From positions 62,001 through 126,000 of the forward strand of contig JAQSYI010000013.1 of NCBI GenBank assembly GCA_029256185.1: 64,000 nucleotides of DNA. The letters run 5' to 3'. The DNA comes from Paenibacillaceae bacterium (GTDB taxonomy: Bacteria > Bacillota > Bacilli > Paenibacillales > NBRC-103111). A program made the position numbers and the translations under genes. The notes beneath the pieces were generated by a model, which ran no database searches, was not told the origin of the DNA, and saw only the letters and a program-made list of their open reading frames with translations. Positions 1 to 7,922 of the stretch are shown one piece after another (position 1 is the stretch's first letter; each line of letters starts with the position of its first letter).

Positions 1-1
1 C

Positions 2-667
2 AATGACGGGTACTGCTTCGGAGGAGCACTGGACCAATACACCGAAGGGAAAAAAGTGCTGCCTCTCTTCCAGTCACTGTTTGCTCTGCCCACGGCTGTG
101 GAAAATGACGGCAATTGCTTCGCCATGGGGGAATTAGCAAGCGGGGAATTGAAGGACTGCGAGCACGGGGTCGTAGTGGGGCTGGGCACAGGCATCGCCG
201 GGGGAATCGTCATCAATCGAAGAATCTATCGGGGAAAATGGTCGTGCGCTGCGGAGTTCAGCTATATGCTAACGAATATGGACCGGAAAGAGGCTTGGCA
301 TGAGATAAACGGCGCCAATGGGCTGCTTCGGGAAATACGCCTGCTGAAGCAGCGGCCTGATCTGGACGGCAAACATTTTTTTGCGTATGCCCGCCAAGGG
401 GATGCCGATGCAGTGCGCATCCTGGATGCGTATACCTCCCGGCTGACCGTGCAGTTATATAATCTCCAGTGTGTTTTGGCCCCGGATAAGATTGTCATCG
501 GCGGTGGCATCAGCAGAGATCCGCTTCTGATGGAATCGCTGTACAGGAATCTCCATGAGTTCTATGAAACCCATCGCGGGCTGCCTCAGGCCAACGTGGT
601 GAAAAGCAGCTTGGGCAATGACGCCAATCTGATCGGGGCTGTATATAATTTGAGGGAAAATAACTAA
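2..667 (+). CDS. ROK family sugar kinase, 5' end outside window
   Basis: The reading frame is open from base 2 to the stop, so the gene starts before the window and 221 residues are visible. ROK kinases phosphorylate a free sugar or N-acyl sugar in the cytoplasm with ATP. Seen here: the VENDGNCFAMGE block, the phosphate-binding GLGTGIAGGIVI loop, and the C-terminal IVIGGGIS block. The usual Cys-rich zinc motif after the second glycine loop is absent (KWSCAAEF instead), as in beta-glucoside-kinase-like ROK members. The next gene, 27 bases on, is a sugar-phosphate epimerase, so the kinase probably feeds it. The exact sugar cannot be told. Confidence 0.88.
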   Translation, partial: NDGYCFGGALDQYTEGKKVLPLFQSLFALPTAVENDGNCFAMGELASGELKDCEHGVVVGLGTGIAGGIVINRRIYRGKWSCAAEFSYMLTNMDRKEAWHEINGANGLLREIRLLKQRPDLDGKHFFAYARQGDADAVRILDAYTSRLTVQLYNLQCVLAPDKIVIGGGISRDPLLMESLYRNLHEFYETHRGLPQANVVKSSLGNDANLIGAVYNLRENN

Positions 668-694
668 AAAAATATATAGGAGGAAAAAAATACT

Positions 695-1378
695 ATGAGT
701 CCTCGTGTGATTATTTCTCCTTCAATCATGTGCGTCAACCCGTGGGACTATCCTGCTCATGTGGAGGCCTTCAAACAGGCGGGTGTTGACATGATTCACT
801 TTGATGTGATGGACGGCCATTTTGTCCCCAATGTGATGCTGGGCACAAGAGATTATGCAGCATTGAAGAGTATCACGGATATCCCCCTGGACCTTCACCT
901 GATGTGCGAGGAGCCGGAACGGATAATGGCCTATTTTCCGATATCAGCCGGGGATTGGGTTAGCTTCCATCCGGAAACCAGCCGATGCCCCTACCGCACC
1001 TTGTCCCATATCCAATCCTTGGGGTGCAAAGCGGGCATTGCCTTAAGCCCCGGTACATCGGTGGAGATCATCCGTGAATTTAAAAGCGTCATTGACTTTA
1101 TTCTGGTGATGGCGGTGGAACCGGGCTTCGCAGGCCAAAAGATGGTTCCCGACCATCTGGACAAGCTTCGGGCCATACGTAAAATTATAGAAGAGCATAA
1201 GCTTGATGTGGAAATTCTGGTAGACGGCAATACATCGGCGGCTAATTCACGGGCTATGCTGGAGGCAGGCGCAACGGGATTTGTGGCGGGCACCTCCTCC
1301 ATGCTGAAGAACGGTCCTGAAAGCTTCATTACCAATTACAACCTCTATCTGAAGGAAATTGTGGATCCTGCCCAATAG
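695..1378 (+). CDS. ribulose-phosphate 3-epimerase family (possible allulose-6-phosphate epimerase)
   Basis: A 227-residue TIM-barrel epimerase of the Rpe/AlsE family, which interconverts ketopentose or ketohexose phosphates at C3 using a bound metal. Family blocks are seen in order: SPSIMC, IHFDVMDGHFVPN (His and Asp ligands), LDLHLM, the AVEPGFAGQ phosphate loop, and ILVDGN. AGGAGG lies ahead of the ATG. It directly follows a ROK kinase. That pairing, rather than a pentose phosphate pathway context, suggests a dedicated sugar route such as allose/allulose use, but this is inference. The housekeeping Rpe role remains possible. Confidence 0.88.
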   Translation: MSPRVIISPSIMCVNPWDYPAHVEAFKQAGVDMIHFDVMDGHFVPNVMLGTRDYAALKSITDIPLDLHLMCEEPERIMAYFPISAGDWVSFHPETSRCPYRTLSHIQSLGCKAGIALSPGTSVEIIREFKSVIDFILVMAVEPGFAGQKMVPDHLDKLRAIRKIIEEHKLDVEILVDGNTSAANSRAMLEAGATGFVAGTSSMLKNGPESFITNYNLYLKEIVDPAQ

Positions 1379-1425
1379 CTGTTCATGCGGTCGACGGGAT
1401 AAGATTATCAAAAGGGGGCATCCGG

Positions 1426-1527
1426 TTGAACAGCATTTTGCAGCATCAAGCGCTGGTAGGAATTCTTGGGACACCAGGAGCCGGAAGAAACTGCGCCAAT
1501 AGCCTCATCTTTTTATCCGCGTTTTAA
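1426..1527 (+). CDS. possible 33-residue ORF ending inside a terminator
   Basis: A TTG start with AAAGGGGG eight bases upstream opens a 33-codon frame whose stop codon sits in the loop of the hairpin at 1514-1534. No family is recognised; it holds GILGTPGAG, which may be chance. It could be a small peptide, a gene remnant or noise. Confidence 0.25.
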   Translation: MNSILQHQALVGILGTPGAGRNCANSLIFLSAF

Positions 1528-1545
1528 CGCGGATTTATTGTATTT
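1514..1545 (+). terminator. intrinsic terminator after the kinase-epimerase genes
   Basis: The inverted repeat ATCCGCGTT / AACGCGGAT is followed by a T-rich stretch. It ends the first transcription unit. Confidence 0.6.
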
Positions 1546-1555
1546 GTGCGCCTAG

Positions 1556-1716
1556 GGCGTGTTTGCAAACCCGCTTGAGGGCATCTTTCAGCGCCTTTTC
1601 GCCCCTTGGATTCGCGGCTGCTGGCGGTTTGGAGATTTGAAATTCAGCGGGAACGGCTGGATGGTTTACAACATCATCGGATTACAAAAACAAGAAATGA
1701 AACAGGAGGAGATATC
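1556..1716. other. non-coding stretch with insertion-sequence-end-like motif
   Basis: Between the terminator and the hydrolase start lies GCGTGTTTGCAAAC, which recurs at 34225. It resembles terminal sequences of DDE insertion elements, but no transposase is attached here. The reading frame that extends upstream of the hydrolase gene through this stretch is not convincing. Confidence 0.3.
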
Positions 1717-2424
1717 ATGAGTGTACTAGAATTGAACAACGGGAGCATTGCCGGCCCTAAGCCCCTGGTCATCGTCTGTCACGGCTGGACGGGTCATAAG
1801 GAGAGCATGGTGGGAGTTGCAACACGGTTAGCGAATATTGGCTGTTTCGCCTTGTCAATAGACGCACGTAATCACGGGATGCTTAAACAGCGTGAAGGAT
1901 ATCCGCCGCTGCTTGAATCGATAATCGAAACTGTTAGCGAAATGGATAATCTAATTGACAAATACAGCGAACATCCGCTGGTCGATCCGGATCGTATCGG
2001 ACTTCTTGGGGTTTCGATGGGCGGCGCGGTCTTCCTCAAATATTTGACACGGACACGCCGACCTATCCGGGCCGTTGTATCCGCGGTAACGTCATCGATC
2101 TGGTCGGAAATCTACAACGAAGAGATGAACGAGAAATTGAAGCAAATTTCGACCGATTTTGACAAAATGGCAGCATTGGCGCGTGACGAGCAGCCGATCA
2201 ACGAATGGTCAGCGATTCCCAATATGCCGCTTCTGTTACTCGCAGGCGACGAAGATCCGTTAATTCCACTGGAGCATGTGGAGCGATTGCACAGCTTATT
2301 CCGGGAAAGGGACGGGAATCTTAGCCGGGTGAAGATGAACGTGTATCCAGGCGTCATGCACGATTACACAAAGGAAATGATGGACGACTCGATAGAATGG
2401 ATGAAATTTCATTTGTTTCAATAA
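1717..2424 (+). CDS. alpha/beta hydrolase (YitV/dienelactone-hydrolase-like)
   Basis: A 235-residue serine hydrolase. The oxyanion strand VIVCHGWTGHKES comes first, then the nucleophile elbow GVSMGG, the acid in LLAGDEDPLIP, and the catalytic His in YPGVMHDYT. The ATG at 1717 is chosen because AGGAGGAG precedes it; the open frame runs 37 codons further up without a ribosome site. No signal peptide is seen, so it is likely cytoplasmic. The substrate is unknown; esterases and small acyl-peptide hydrolases share this layout. It stands alone, with no gene within 290 bases upstream. Confidence 0.85.
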   Translation: MSVLELNNGSIAGPKPLVIVCHGWTGHKESMVGVATRLANIGCFALSIDARNHGMLKQREGYPPLLESIIETVSEMDNLIDKYSEHPLVDPDRIGLLGVSMGGAVFLKYLTRTRRPIRAVVSAVTSSIWSEIYNEEMNEKLKQISTDFDKMAALARDEQPINEWSAIPNMPLLLLAGDEDPLIPLEHVERLHSLFRERDGNLSRVKMNVYPGVMHDYTKEMMDDSIEWMKFHLFQ

Positions 2425-2559
2425 GGTTATCAAGCCGTTGAAGAAAAAATAAAAAAATCGATTCCAGACTATTATTGCATACCTCTCCATCTCCGTTATC
2501 AACATTAACTACTTACGTCTCTGCGAGTAATCAAAAAGATTTTTCAAAAAAATGTCCAA

Positions 2560-2604
2560 CTGACTACGTTACAACCTCCATACCTAAGAAGTCACGAAGT
2601 AAGG
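2560..2604 (+). pseudogene. remnant of a DinB-like gene tail
   Basis: A stretch coding TTSIPKKSRS matches, almost base for base, positions 5069-5099 inside the DinB-GNAT gene, at the end of the DinB part. A stop follows within a few codons. Only the tail remains, so this is a scar of a related gene. Confidence 0.6.
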
Positions 2605-2624
2605 ACTTATCGTAGAAGCTTTAA

Positions 2625-2811
2625 TCTAACGGACCGTACGGACCCTATTACAGCCATTTTCCCTCTTCTTGGATTCCAACGGACATCAGCGCCCTTATTT
2701 CCTGATTTCTTAGCTGAGTTGCTGCGTTTCCCTGAAAATAGAGTCGCTCGGGTCCGTTAGAATTTGGAAAGGTATCTTTTTGGCTAAATAGCGTCATCTG
2801 GGTCCGTTAGA
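2625..2811. repeat. dispersed GGTCCGTTAGA repeat cluster
   Basis: GGTCCGTTAGA occurs at 2751 and 2801 and its reverse complement TCTAACGGACC at 2625. They are spread over about 190 bases with no coding signal. They look like intergenic palindromic repeats. Confidence 0.6.
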
Positions 2812-2890
2812 GTTCCTGCAGCATGCAGGACCTGCACTTCCGAACTCCTGCAGCACCTTCAGCATGCAGGAACTGCACACCTCCAGTTTC
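2811..2890. repeat. CTGCAGCATGCAGGA direct repeats
   Basis: Short blocks built on CCTGCAGC, AGCATGCAGGA and CTGCAC recur twice in 80 bases. No gene is seen. Confidence 0.5.
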
Positions 2891-2912
2891 TGCTTGCGGC
2901 CGTATGACGTGG

Positions 2913-3053
2913 GGTTCATTCCGTTACCGCATCGATGTAATGAACCAAGGGAATGACATCGGGTGTTAAATAAAGCAAAATCATGAGCATCAGGCACAGA
3001 AGAGTGAGCGGAACCCAACGCATTTTCTTCTGTCTTTTGTATGCGCTTGTGAT
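2913..3053 (-). pseudogene. duplicated 3' end of the Cys/His-rich membrane protein gene
   Basis: These 141 bases match 6930-7070 with three mismatches seen by eye. On the minus strand they code the last membrane segment and tail of the protein at 6933-7406, ending in IDAVTE and a stop. The rest of the gene is missing here, so this is a partial duplicate. Confidence 0.85.
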
Positions 3054-3334
3054 CGAGAGGGCTTTTTAGCTTTACGAACGGTTATGGCGTGATGTAGAAA
3101 CGCCCGTACTTCATTTCTTTTTTTTATGACCTTAACGGAAGGTGTGATAGAATGATAGTATGGAATTAATGGAAGGACCTGCCTGAGAGCTACCGCGAAG
3201 CGGTTTCGTTCAACACCGCATTCCCGCGGCTCTGACGGCCCTTGCTCTCCTGAAGCCATAACTGCTTGCCCTAAGATTCTCGGGTTCGGAATTACCACCA
3301 CGTTATATACAAGGCTCGGGAAAAGGAGAAATGT
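3054..3334. other. non-coding stretch upstream of GNAT gene
   Basis: No supported gene. Open frames here are short, biased and lack ribosome sites. The stretch presumably holds the promoter of the acetyltransferase gene, but I could not place it with confidence. Confidence 0.3.
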
Positions 3335-3895
3335 ATGATAATGAACAAGAAACAGATTGTTTTAAGAGATAGCTGCAGTGAAGATATAGAAGACTACATT
3401 CGATGGCATACAACAGATGTTGAATGGATGAATTGGGATGCTCCATGGGAACAGACGGAATCCGTTAACGTTGCCCAATTAACCTCTAATATAAGAAAGC
3501 GGATCGATCATCCTGAAAGCCCGAGAAAAAGATTGGAAATTTCCTTGGACACCGGAGAGCATATCGGATGGGTAACATCTTATTTGATAGAGGGCGACAC
3601 AACGAAATTGGCAGTCGGAATCGATATCCCCGAAGAAAAATATAGAGGCGGAGGGAATGGGAGAATTGCGCTGGAGTGCTGGATGAATTATTTGTTTACC
3701 TCATACGGGCAACCCCAGCTGTACACTCAAACATGGTCAGGAAACGGGCGGATGATCAAATTGGCGGAAAAGTTAGGGTTCCAGGAGTCAAAGAGAAAGG
3801 TTGGAATGCGGGAAGTGAGAGGAGCCTTATACGATGCCATTACTTATGAAGTCACCAGAGAGAGGTTTTATGAGGGCAGATGCTGCTCTGCCTAG
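3335..3895 (+). CDS. GNAT family N-acetyltransferase
   Basis: A 186-residue acetyl-CoA-dependent transferase of the RimJ/RimL-like Acetyltransf_3 type. The beta-strand pattern VGIDIPEEKYRGGGNG holds the acetyl-CoA loop, and the C-terminal part WSGNGRMIKLAEKLGFQE is typical of the fold. AAAAGGAGAAA precedes the start. The acceptor is unknown; members modify small amines, antibiotics or protein N-termini. It is followed by a decayed HD-domain gene and is not clearly in an operon. Confidence 0.85.
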   Translation: MIMNKKQIVLRDSCSEDIEDYIRWHTTDVEWMNWDAPWEQTESVNVAQLTSNIRKRIDHPESPRKRLEISLDTGEHIGWVTSYLIEGDTTKLAVGIDIPEEKYRGGGNGRIALECWMNYLFTSYGQPQLYTQTWSGNGRMIKLAEKLGFQESKRKVGMREVRGALYDAITYEVTRERFYEGRCCSA

Positions 3896-3936
3896 GTATT
3901 CGTACACGGATTATTTGCCAAATGGGAGGGATTGGA

Positions 3937-4220
3937 TTGAGTGTTAATAAATTAGAGGATCAAATTAACTTTCTTGTTGAAGTTGGAATGAGTTTGAGGA
4001 GGGAATAAGTTCTGAATCGCGTTATGCCCAAGCGTTAGATAGTTTTATGCCAATATTGCATAATTATAGAACTCGAGTAATTAAATGGAAATCAATGAAT
4101 GTTACAAGTGAAATGGTTATAAATCGAAATGTAAGAATAAAAAATGGATCAAGGAAATTATGGAATTATATTGAAAGTATCATCGAGGATGCGGTTAATA
4201 AGGGTTATTTGTTGAAGTAA
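3937..4220 (+). pseudogene. YfbR-like HD-domain phosphohydrolase, internally deleted and frameshifted
   Basis: After GGAGGG a TTG start opens LSVNKLEDQINFLVEV, the usual beginning of an HD-domain 5'-nucleotidase-like protein. The frame then shifts into WNEFEEGISSESRYAQALD and continues to a normal C-terminus (GSRKLWNYIESIIEDA). The central 100 or so residues with the HD metal ligands are gone, so no active enzyme can be made. Confidence 0.75.
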
Positions 4221-4265
4221 TTACAAGTTTTCCAAAGGAGGTAAGTTCTTCACTACATACTCTAA

Positions 4266-4628
4266 TTGGAGGAGGCGAGTCCCCTGGTTGTTACGACTAA
4301 GCGGTATTCAGGCAAGCCGTCATTCATAATTCCAATTATTCTAATAATCTTACTCGGTGGAGCCGTGACATATCGACTCCTCAGCAACCAACATGCTATT
4401 GAGGAGGCCCCCGGTTACGGATTGGAGAAAATCTCTGAGAATATGACATATGGAGAAGTGATTGAACGGTTAGGCCCCGGGCAAGACATCGGCTCCGGCA
4501 GGTATATTTACAAGTATGAATTTAAAGAGGGTTTGCAGTTGGTTCTGAATTTTGGCTCATATGAAGAGAAGATCAGAACGGAAGATTATTTGAGGATAAA
4601 GGAGATCTTGAGCCGTGGATACAATTAA
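4266..4628 (+). CDS. small membrane-anchored protein of unknown function
   Basis: About 120 residues with one membrane segment near residues 18-37 (FIIPIILIILLGGAVTY) and a soluble C-terminal part with GYGLEKISENMTYGEVIERLG, probably outside the membrane. The start is uncertain: TTG at 4266 lies some 25 bases from AAAGGAGG, and a later start is possible. It overlaps the next gene by 14 bases, which suggests translational coupling. The family is not recognised. Confidence 0.6.
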   Translation: MEEASPLVVTTKRYSGKPSFIIPIILIILLGGAVTYRLLSNQHAIEEAPGYGLEKISENMTYGEVIERLGPGQDIGSGRYIYKYEFKEGLQLVLNFGSYEEKIRTEDYLRIKEILSRGYN

Positions 4629-5565
4629 GCAGCTATTGGTAACAAAATTTGAAGAGATCCACAGACGAATGATCTTGGTCTTAAATCAATTAAACGATGA
4701 GCAAGTAAATTGGCGCCCGAATGAGTCGAGCAACAGCATAGCGAACTTAATCGTCCATATCCGCTGCAACATAAAGGAAAGAATCGGCAAAGGAATCAAT
4801 CGGAATGATTTTCAGAGAGACCGGGACGGGGAATTTGAGCAACTTTATAAGTCGCGGCAAGAGTTGATCGAATTAACGAATGAATCCTTTGGTGAATTAA
4901 TTGAAACTGCAAAAAACATGACCGGGAAAACATTGATGGACACGCAATTGGTAAGGGATAGGGAGAGAACCAACCTGGATCTGCTCATGCAGTGTGCGGC
5001 CCACTTTTCAGAACATCTGGGACAAGTAATGTATATAGGCAAAATGATAAGAGACGCGGAATATGTAACAACCTCCATACCTAAAAAGTCACGAAGTAAC
5101 ATCCGAAGGATGGAGCCCAAAGATATTTCTGAGGTAGCGGTAATTATTAAGAGAAATTTGGAAGAGCATATTGCCAAAGACCATTCACAAGAGGTCATAA
5201 CGAAATTTATATCGCACAATACACCGGACCAACTGGAGAAACAAGCATCCTGGAAGGACATCTATATAATTGAAGACAAAGGAGAGGTTGTCGGAACGGG
5301 GGCGATTGCTAATTTTGGAACGGCGGATAACCCGAAGATTTGTGTTTCAAACTTATACATACTTCCCGAACGGCATGGCTCCGGGTTGGGTAAGGCGCTA
5401 ATAACATATTTGATGGATAAGACCTGGGAGAAGGGAGTAAAGGCTATATTCGTACCAAGCAGCAGAAATGCAGTTGAATTTTATAAAAGGCATGGTTTTA
5501 CCGTAGAAGAGGTGCAGGTTGATTGGGCAGATGAGATTATCTGGATGAAAAAGGAAAGAACGTGA
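4615..5565 (+). CDS. DinB-like (DUF1572) domain fused to a GNAT acetyltransferase
   Basis: A 316-residue protein with two parts. Residues 1-150 form a DinB/DUF1572-type four-helix bundle (KFEEIHRRMILVLNQLND..., His-containing helices with HFSEHLGQVMYIGK). Residues 160-316 form a GNAT domain with ILPERHGSGLGKAL as the acetyl-CoA loop and AVEFYKRHGFTVEE near the end. GTG is the start, with AAGGAGATC upstream. DinB-like proteins often bind a metal and act as thiol-dependent transferases. The joining of these two families in one chain is the notable point. The role is unknown, detoxification being a reasonable guess. Confidence 0.8.
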   Translation: MDTIKQLLVTKFEEIHRRMILVLNQLNDEQVNWRPNESSNSIANLIVHIRCNIKERIGKGINRNDFQRDRDGEFEQLYKSRQELIELTNESFGELIETAKNMTGKTLMDTQLVRDRERTNLDLLMQCAAHFSEHLGQVMYIGKMIRDAEYVTTSIPKKSRSNIRRMEPKDISEVAVIIKRNLEEHIAKDHSQEVITKFISHNTPDQLEKQASWKDIYIIEDKGEVVGTGAIANFGTADNPKICVSNLYILPERHGSGLGKALITYLMDKTWEKGVKAIFVPSSRNAVEFYKRHGFTVEEVQVDWADEIIWMKKERT

Positions 5566-5837
5566 CGGGATGAGGCTGGCCCGCCGCGGACTGTCCGGTA
5601 GAACGGGTTACCCCCCTTTTTTAACAGAAAGTATATCGTTCGGAGGTAGTAGAGTTCTTTCTCAACAGATCAGACTTCCATGCCGTTTGCTCGGCACCAC
5701 TGATGAATGAAATGACGGGGCTCCGGTTATTTCGGGACAGTTTCAGGACAGAAAGTATTTCATTCTGAGGTAGGGGATTCCTATCTCCCTAGATCAAGTG
5801 GGGAAGGAGCTGGAAACAAAGGGCGCATGGGACGATG
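5566..5837. other. non-coding stretch
   Basis: No supported gene. It contains two copies of a short AGAAAGTAT / CGGAGGTAG-like block around 5628 and 5750, hinting at a duplicated intergenic element. Confidence 0.3.
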
Positions 5838-6032
5838 TAACGGAAATTTTTTCCGTTATAAGGACATTTTTCGGTAATTGCCGAGATTTAGCGGAAAAAA
5901 TTTCCGTTAACTCCCACCAAACCAGGTCAAAATGCCTGTTTTGGGGCGTTCAGGAGGAATTAACGGAAAAAATTTCCGCTAAATCACCGAGAAATGAAGA
6001 ATTTGCAGAGATAGCGGAAAAAATTTCCGTTA
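5838..6032. repeat. four palindromic CGGAAAAAATTTCCG elements
   Basis: Palindromes of the form TARCGGAAAAAATTTCCGYTA occur at 5838, 5889, 5961 and 6012. A related cluster lies at 53431-53502. Spacers between them are not conserved. An apparent ORF through this stretch is an artefact of the repeats. Confidence 0.85.
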
Positions 6033-6121
6033 GGAGTAAGCGGGGCGGGACCGCCGTAAGGCGTTACTCCCTTGGTAACGTAAAAAACACTCATGAGCCT
6101 TCGGCTCACAACCCGGAATGA

Positions 6122-6370
6122 AAATGTTTTTTTCGGGCATTCACCCTACGTCTGAATCTGGCGCAACCTGCCCATCCTGTAAGGGAGAGACAGAAGAAAT
6201 ACGAGGTCTTTAGTGGTGGTTCAACCCCGCGTAAAAAACCGTCCACGGCTGGTCGGAGCACAACCCATTGTCGCCATCTTCGAACGAGGGTGAGCACGCG
6301 TAAAAAAGTACACTCTTTCTCATCAGCCTACTCTGTCCCTCCCACATTTCGGTATGGGAGGCTGTTTGTT
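6122..6370 (+). mobile_element. possible left end of the IS110 remnant
   Basis: About 250 non-coding bases precede the IS110 transposase start. IS110-group elements carry a long left end that encodes the bridge RNA. I could not define the element boundary or fold the RNA by eye, so only the position supports this. Confidence 0.3.
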
Positions 6371-6929
6371 ATGGAAGCTATTTTAGAGAATTGCTGTGGT
6401 CTTGATGTCCATCGGGATACCGTCGTAGCCTGCTTGCTTACGGGACATCTGGAGGACCGCCCCAAGAAAGAAATTCGCACCTTTTCTACGATGTCCAAGG
6501 GGCTACACGAACTGGGAGCTTGGCTTCAATCCGCATCTTGCACCCACGTGGCCATGGAAAGTACCGGGGTGTATTGGAAGCCGGTTTATCAAGTGTTGGA
6601 AGAGTCTTGTGAGCTTTGCTGTGGATTAATCGAGGGCAGCTTTGTACCGCCGGAAGATATCCGGGAGCTCCGTGATCTGACCCGCTATCGGAAAAAGATG
6701 GTGAACCATGCCTCTGCCGAAAAGAACCGTATTCAGAAGGTGCTCGAATCCGCGGGTATCAAATTGGCTTCCGTTATTTACGATGTCTTTGGCGTCACGG
6801 GGCGTTCCATTCTGAATCAACTCATGGACCAAGGAAAACTGGAGGAGGATACGGTGCGCTCCCTTGTGAAGGGACAAATTAAAAACAAAGTTCCCCAACT
6901 GATGGATGCTAAAACCGGGAAGGCCGTCC
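6371..6929 (+). pseudogene. IS110 family transposase, internally deleted and 3' truncated
   Basis: The N-terminal DEDD domain is recognisable: CCGLDVHRDTVVACLL with the first Asp and VAMESTGVYWKPVY with the Glu. The segment that should carry the remaining acidic residues (normally a KTDVKDA-like block) is missing at about 6618. IRELRDLTRYRKKMV then resumes. The frame ends in foreign sequence at about 6915-6929, so the C-terminal domain with its serine is lost. The element cannot move by itself. The join is to the 3' end of the membrane protein gene on the other strand. Confidence 0.85.
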
Positions 6930-6932
6930 GGT

Positions 6933-7406
6933 TCATTCCGTTACCGCATCGATGTAATTAACCAAGGGAATGACATCGGGTGTTAAATAAAGTAAAATCA
7001 TGAGCATCAGGCACAGAAGAGTGAGCGGAACCCAACGCATTTTCTTCTGTCTTTTGTATGTGCTTGTGATGAAATGGGCCAGAATGGAGCAGGTCAGGAA
7101 AAAACCTCCCAGCAAGGCAAAATAATAGGGCCACACGTATTTGGCGTTGGAATGCCCGGCGGTCAACCCATAATAGAAATAGCCGGCCCACAATACCGCA
7201 AAAACGGCAGGGGGAATGACAGAAACAGCTTTGGTGACGGGCGTGTGCTTGTCCAATAAATGATTGCAGCTGCGGCAATACCCGCTTTCGATGCATTGCG
7301 GACATACATACCGGTTGCAGTGATGGCAGAAACGGGAGGATTCATGGCTTAGATGGGTGCTGCAGTTCAACGTTATCAGCTCCTGACGATTGGCATTAAT
7401 ATACAT
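6933..7406 (-). CDS. Cys/His-rich N-terminus, three-helix membrane protein
   Basis: 157 residues. The N-terminal 50 hold a B-box-like zinc-binding pattern (CSTHLSHESSRFCHHC, then CPQC and CRSC). Three membrane segments follow: VIPPAVFAVLWAGYFYYGL, YYFALLGGFFLTCSILAHF and WVPLTLLCLMLMILLYL. Such proteins occur in Bacillota with unknown function. A copy of its 3' end lies at 2913-3053, and the 3' end here abuts the broken IS110 gene. No good ribosome site is seen ahead of the start, so the N-terminus is uncertain. Confidence 0.6.
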   Translation of the reverse strand: MYINANRQELITLNCSTHLSHESSRFCHHCNRYVCPQCIESGYCRSCNHLLDKHTPVTKAVSVIPPAVFAVLWAGYFYYGLTAGHSNAKYVWPYYFALLGGFFLTCSILAHFITSTYKRQKKMRWVPLTLLCLMLMILLYLTPDVIPLVNYIDAVTE

Positions 7407-7511
7407 CTATCTGGCCAGCCAGCCGCCGTCCACTGCCCAGGTTGGTTTACTTCCTACTCCATACGCTGCCAAGCGTACAGAGGAGTCGCGGGATTGCGCA
7501 CACGTAGCTCT

Positions 7512-7677
7512 TCAGGCTCTTACGGAACCGTTAGCACTGTTCTGGCCTGCATTAAAATAATGCTGTCCCGGATAAACCCATGTTCCGCCATTTTTAGTCG
7601 GATTAACCGTATAGGTGGCTGAGCCTCCAGTATAGTATACCGTATATTTTGCATTTGTTGCTCGGTTTTCGTGAGCT
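7512..7677 (-). pseudogene. fragment of a golvesin C-terminal-like (Xly CBD-like) domain
   Basis: On the minus strand the frame reads NRATNAKYTVYYTGG, then TYTVNPTKNGGTWVYPGQ and FNAGQNSANGSV before a stop. This is the hallmark pattern of the golvesin/xanthan-lyase-type domain found at the ends of secreted enzymes. The rest of the gene is not present. The flanks (7407-7511 and 7678-7830) show nothing else I can name. Confidence 0.7.
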
Positions 7678-7836
7678 GTAAAAGCAGCTTAAAGCCACCG
7701 GAATGCGGTTAAGGCACAGGTGGAAGAAATCATTTTTCAGAGTTGATATATGTGTGATTTTAGCAAGGGAGTATAGTAGCTGCTGTACTTCCTTGCTCAT
7801 TTATAATAGTATTTCGCTCTACCACATCTTCTCCTG

Positions 7837-7865
7837 TTGACAAATATGCGAATTGTCACTATCAT
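7837..7865 (+). promoter_or_regulatory. promoter of the TetR-ABC operon
   Basis: TTGACA at 7837-7842 and TATCAT at 7860-7865 are separated by 17 bases, close to the sigma-A consensus, some 57 bases ahead of the TetR start. Confidence 0.7.
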
Positions 7866-7906
7866 AAACCTATGAATGAAAAATAAATTTCAGTCATAGA
7901 TTTATG
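7863..7906. promoter_or_regulatory. candidate TetR operator (inverted repeat)
   Basis: CATAAACCTATG (7863) and CATAGATTTATG (7895) are near-perfect reverse complements. The first overlaps the -10 box. This fits autoregulation by the TetR protein that follows. Confidence 0.6.
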
Positions 7907-7922
7907 AAAGGCGGTACTATAC

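Noticed and set aside
2990..3301. 103-codon minus-strand frame
   Set aside because: Its 3' part is the duplicated membrane-protein tail read in a wrong frame, and the rest has no family or ribosome site.
5798..6121. 107-codon frame with repeated EKISVNS-like peptides
   Set aside because: The repeats come from the palindromic DNA element, and no start signal is present.
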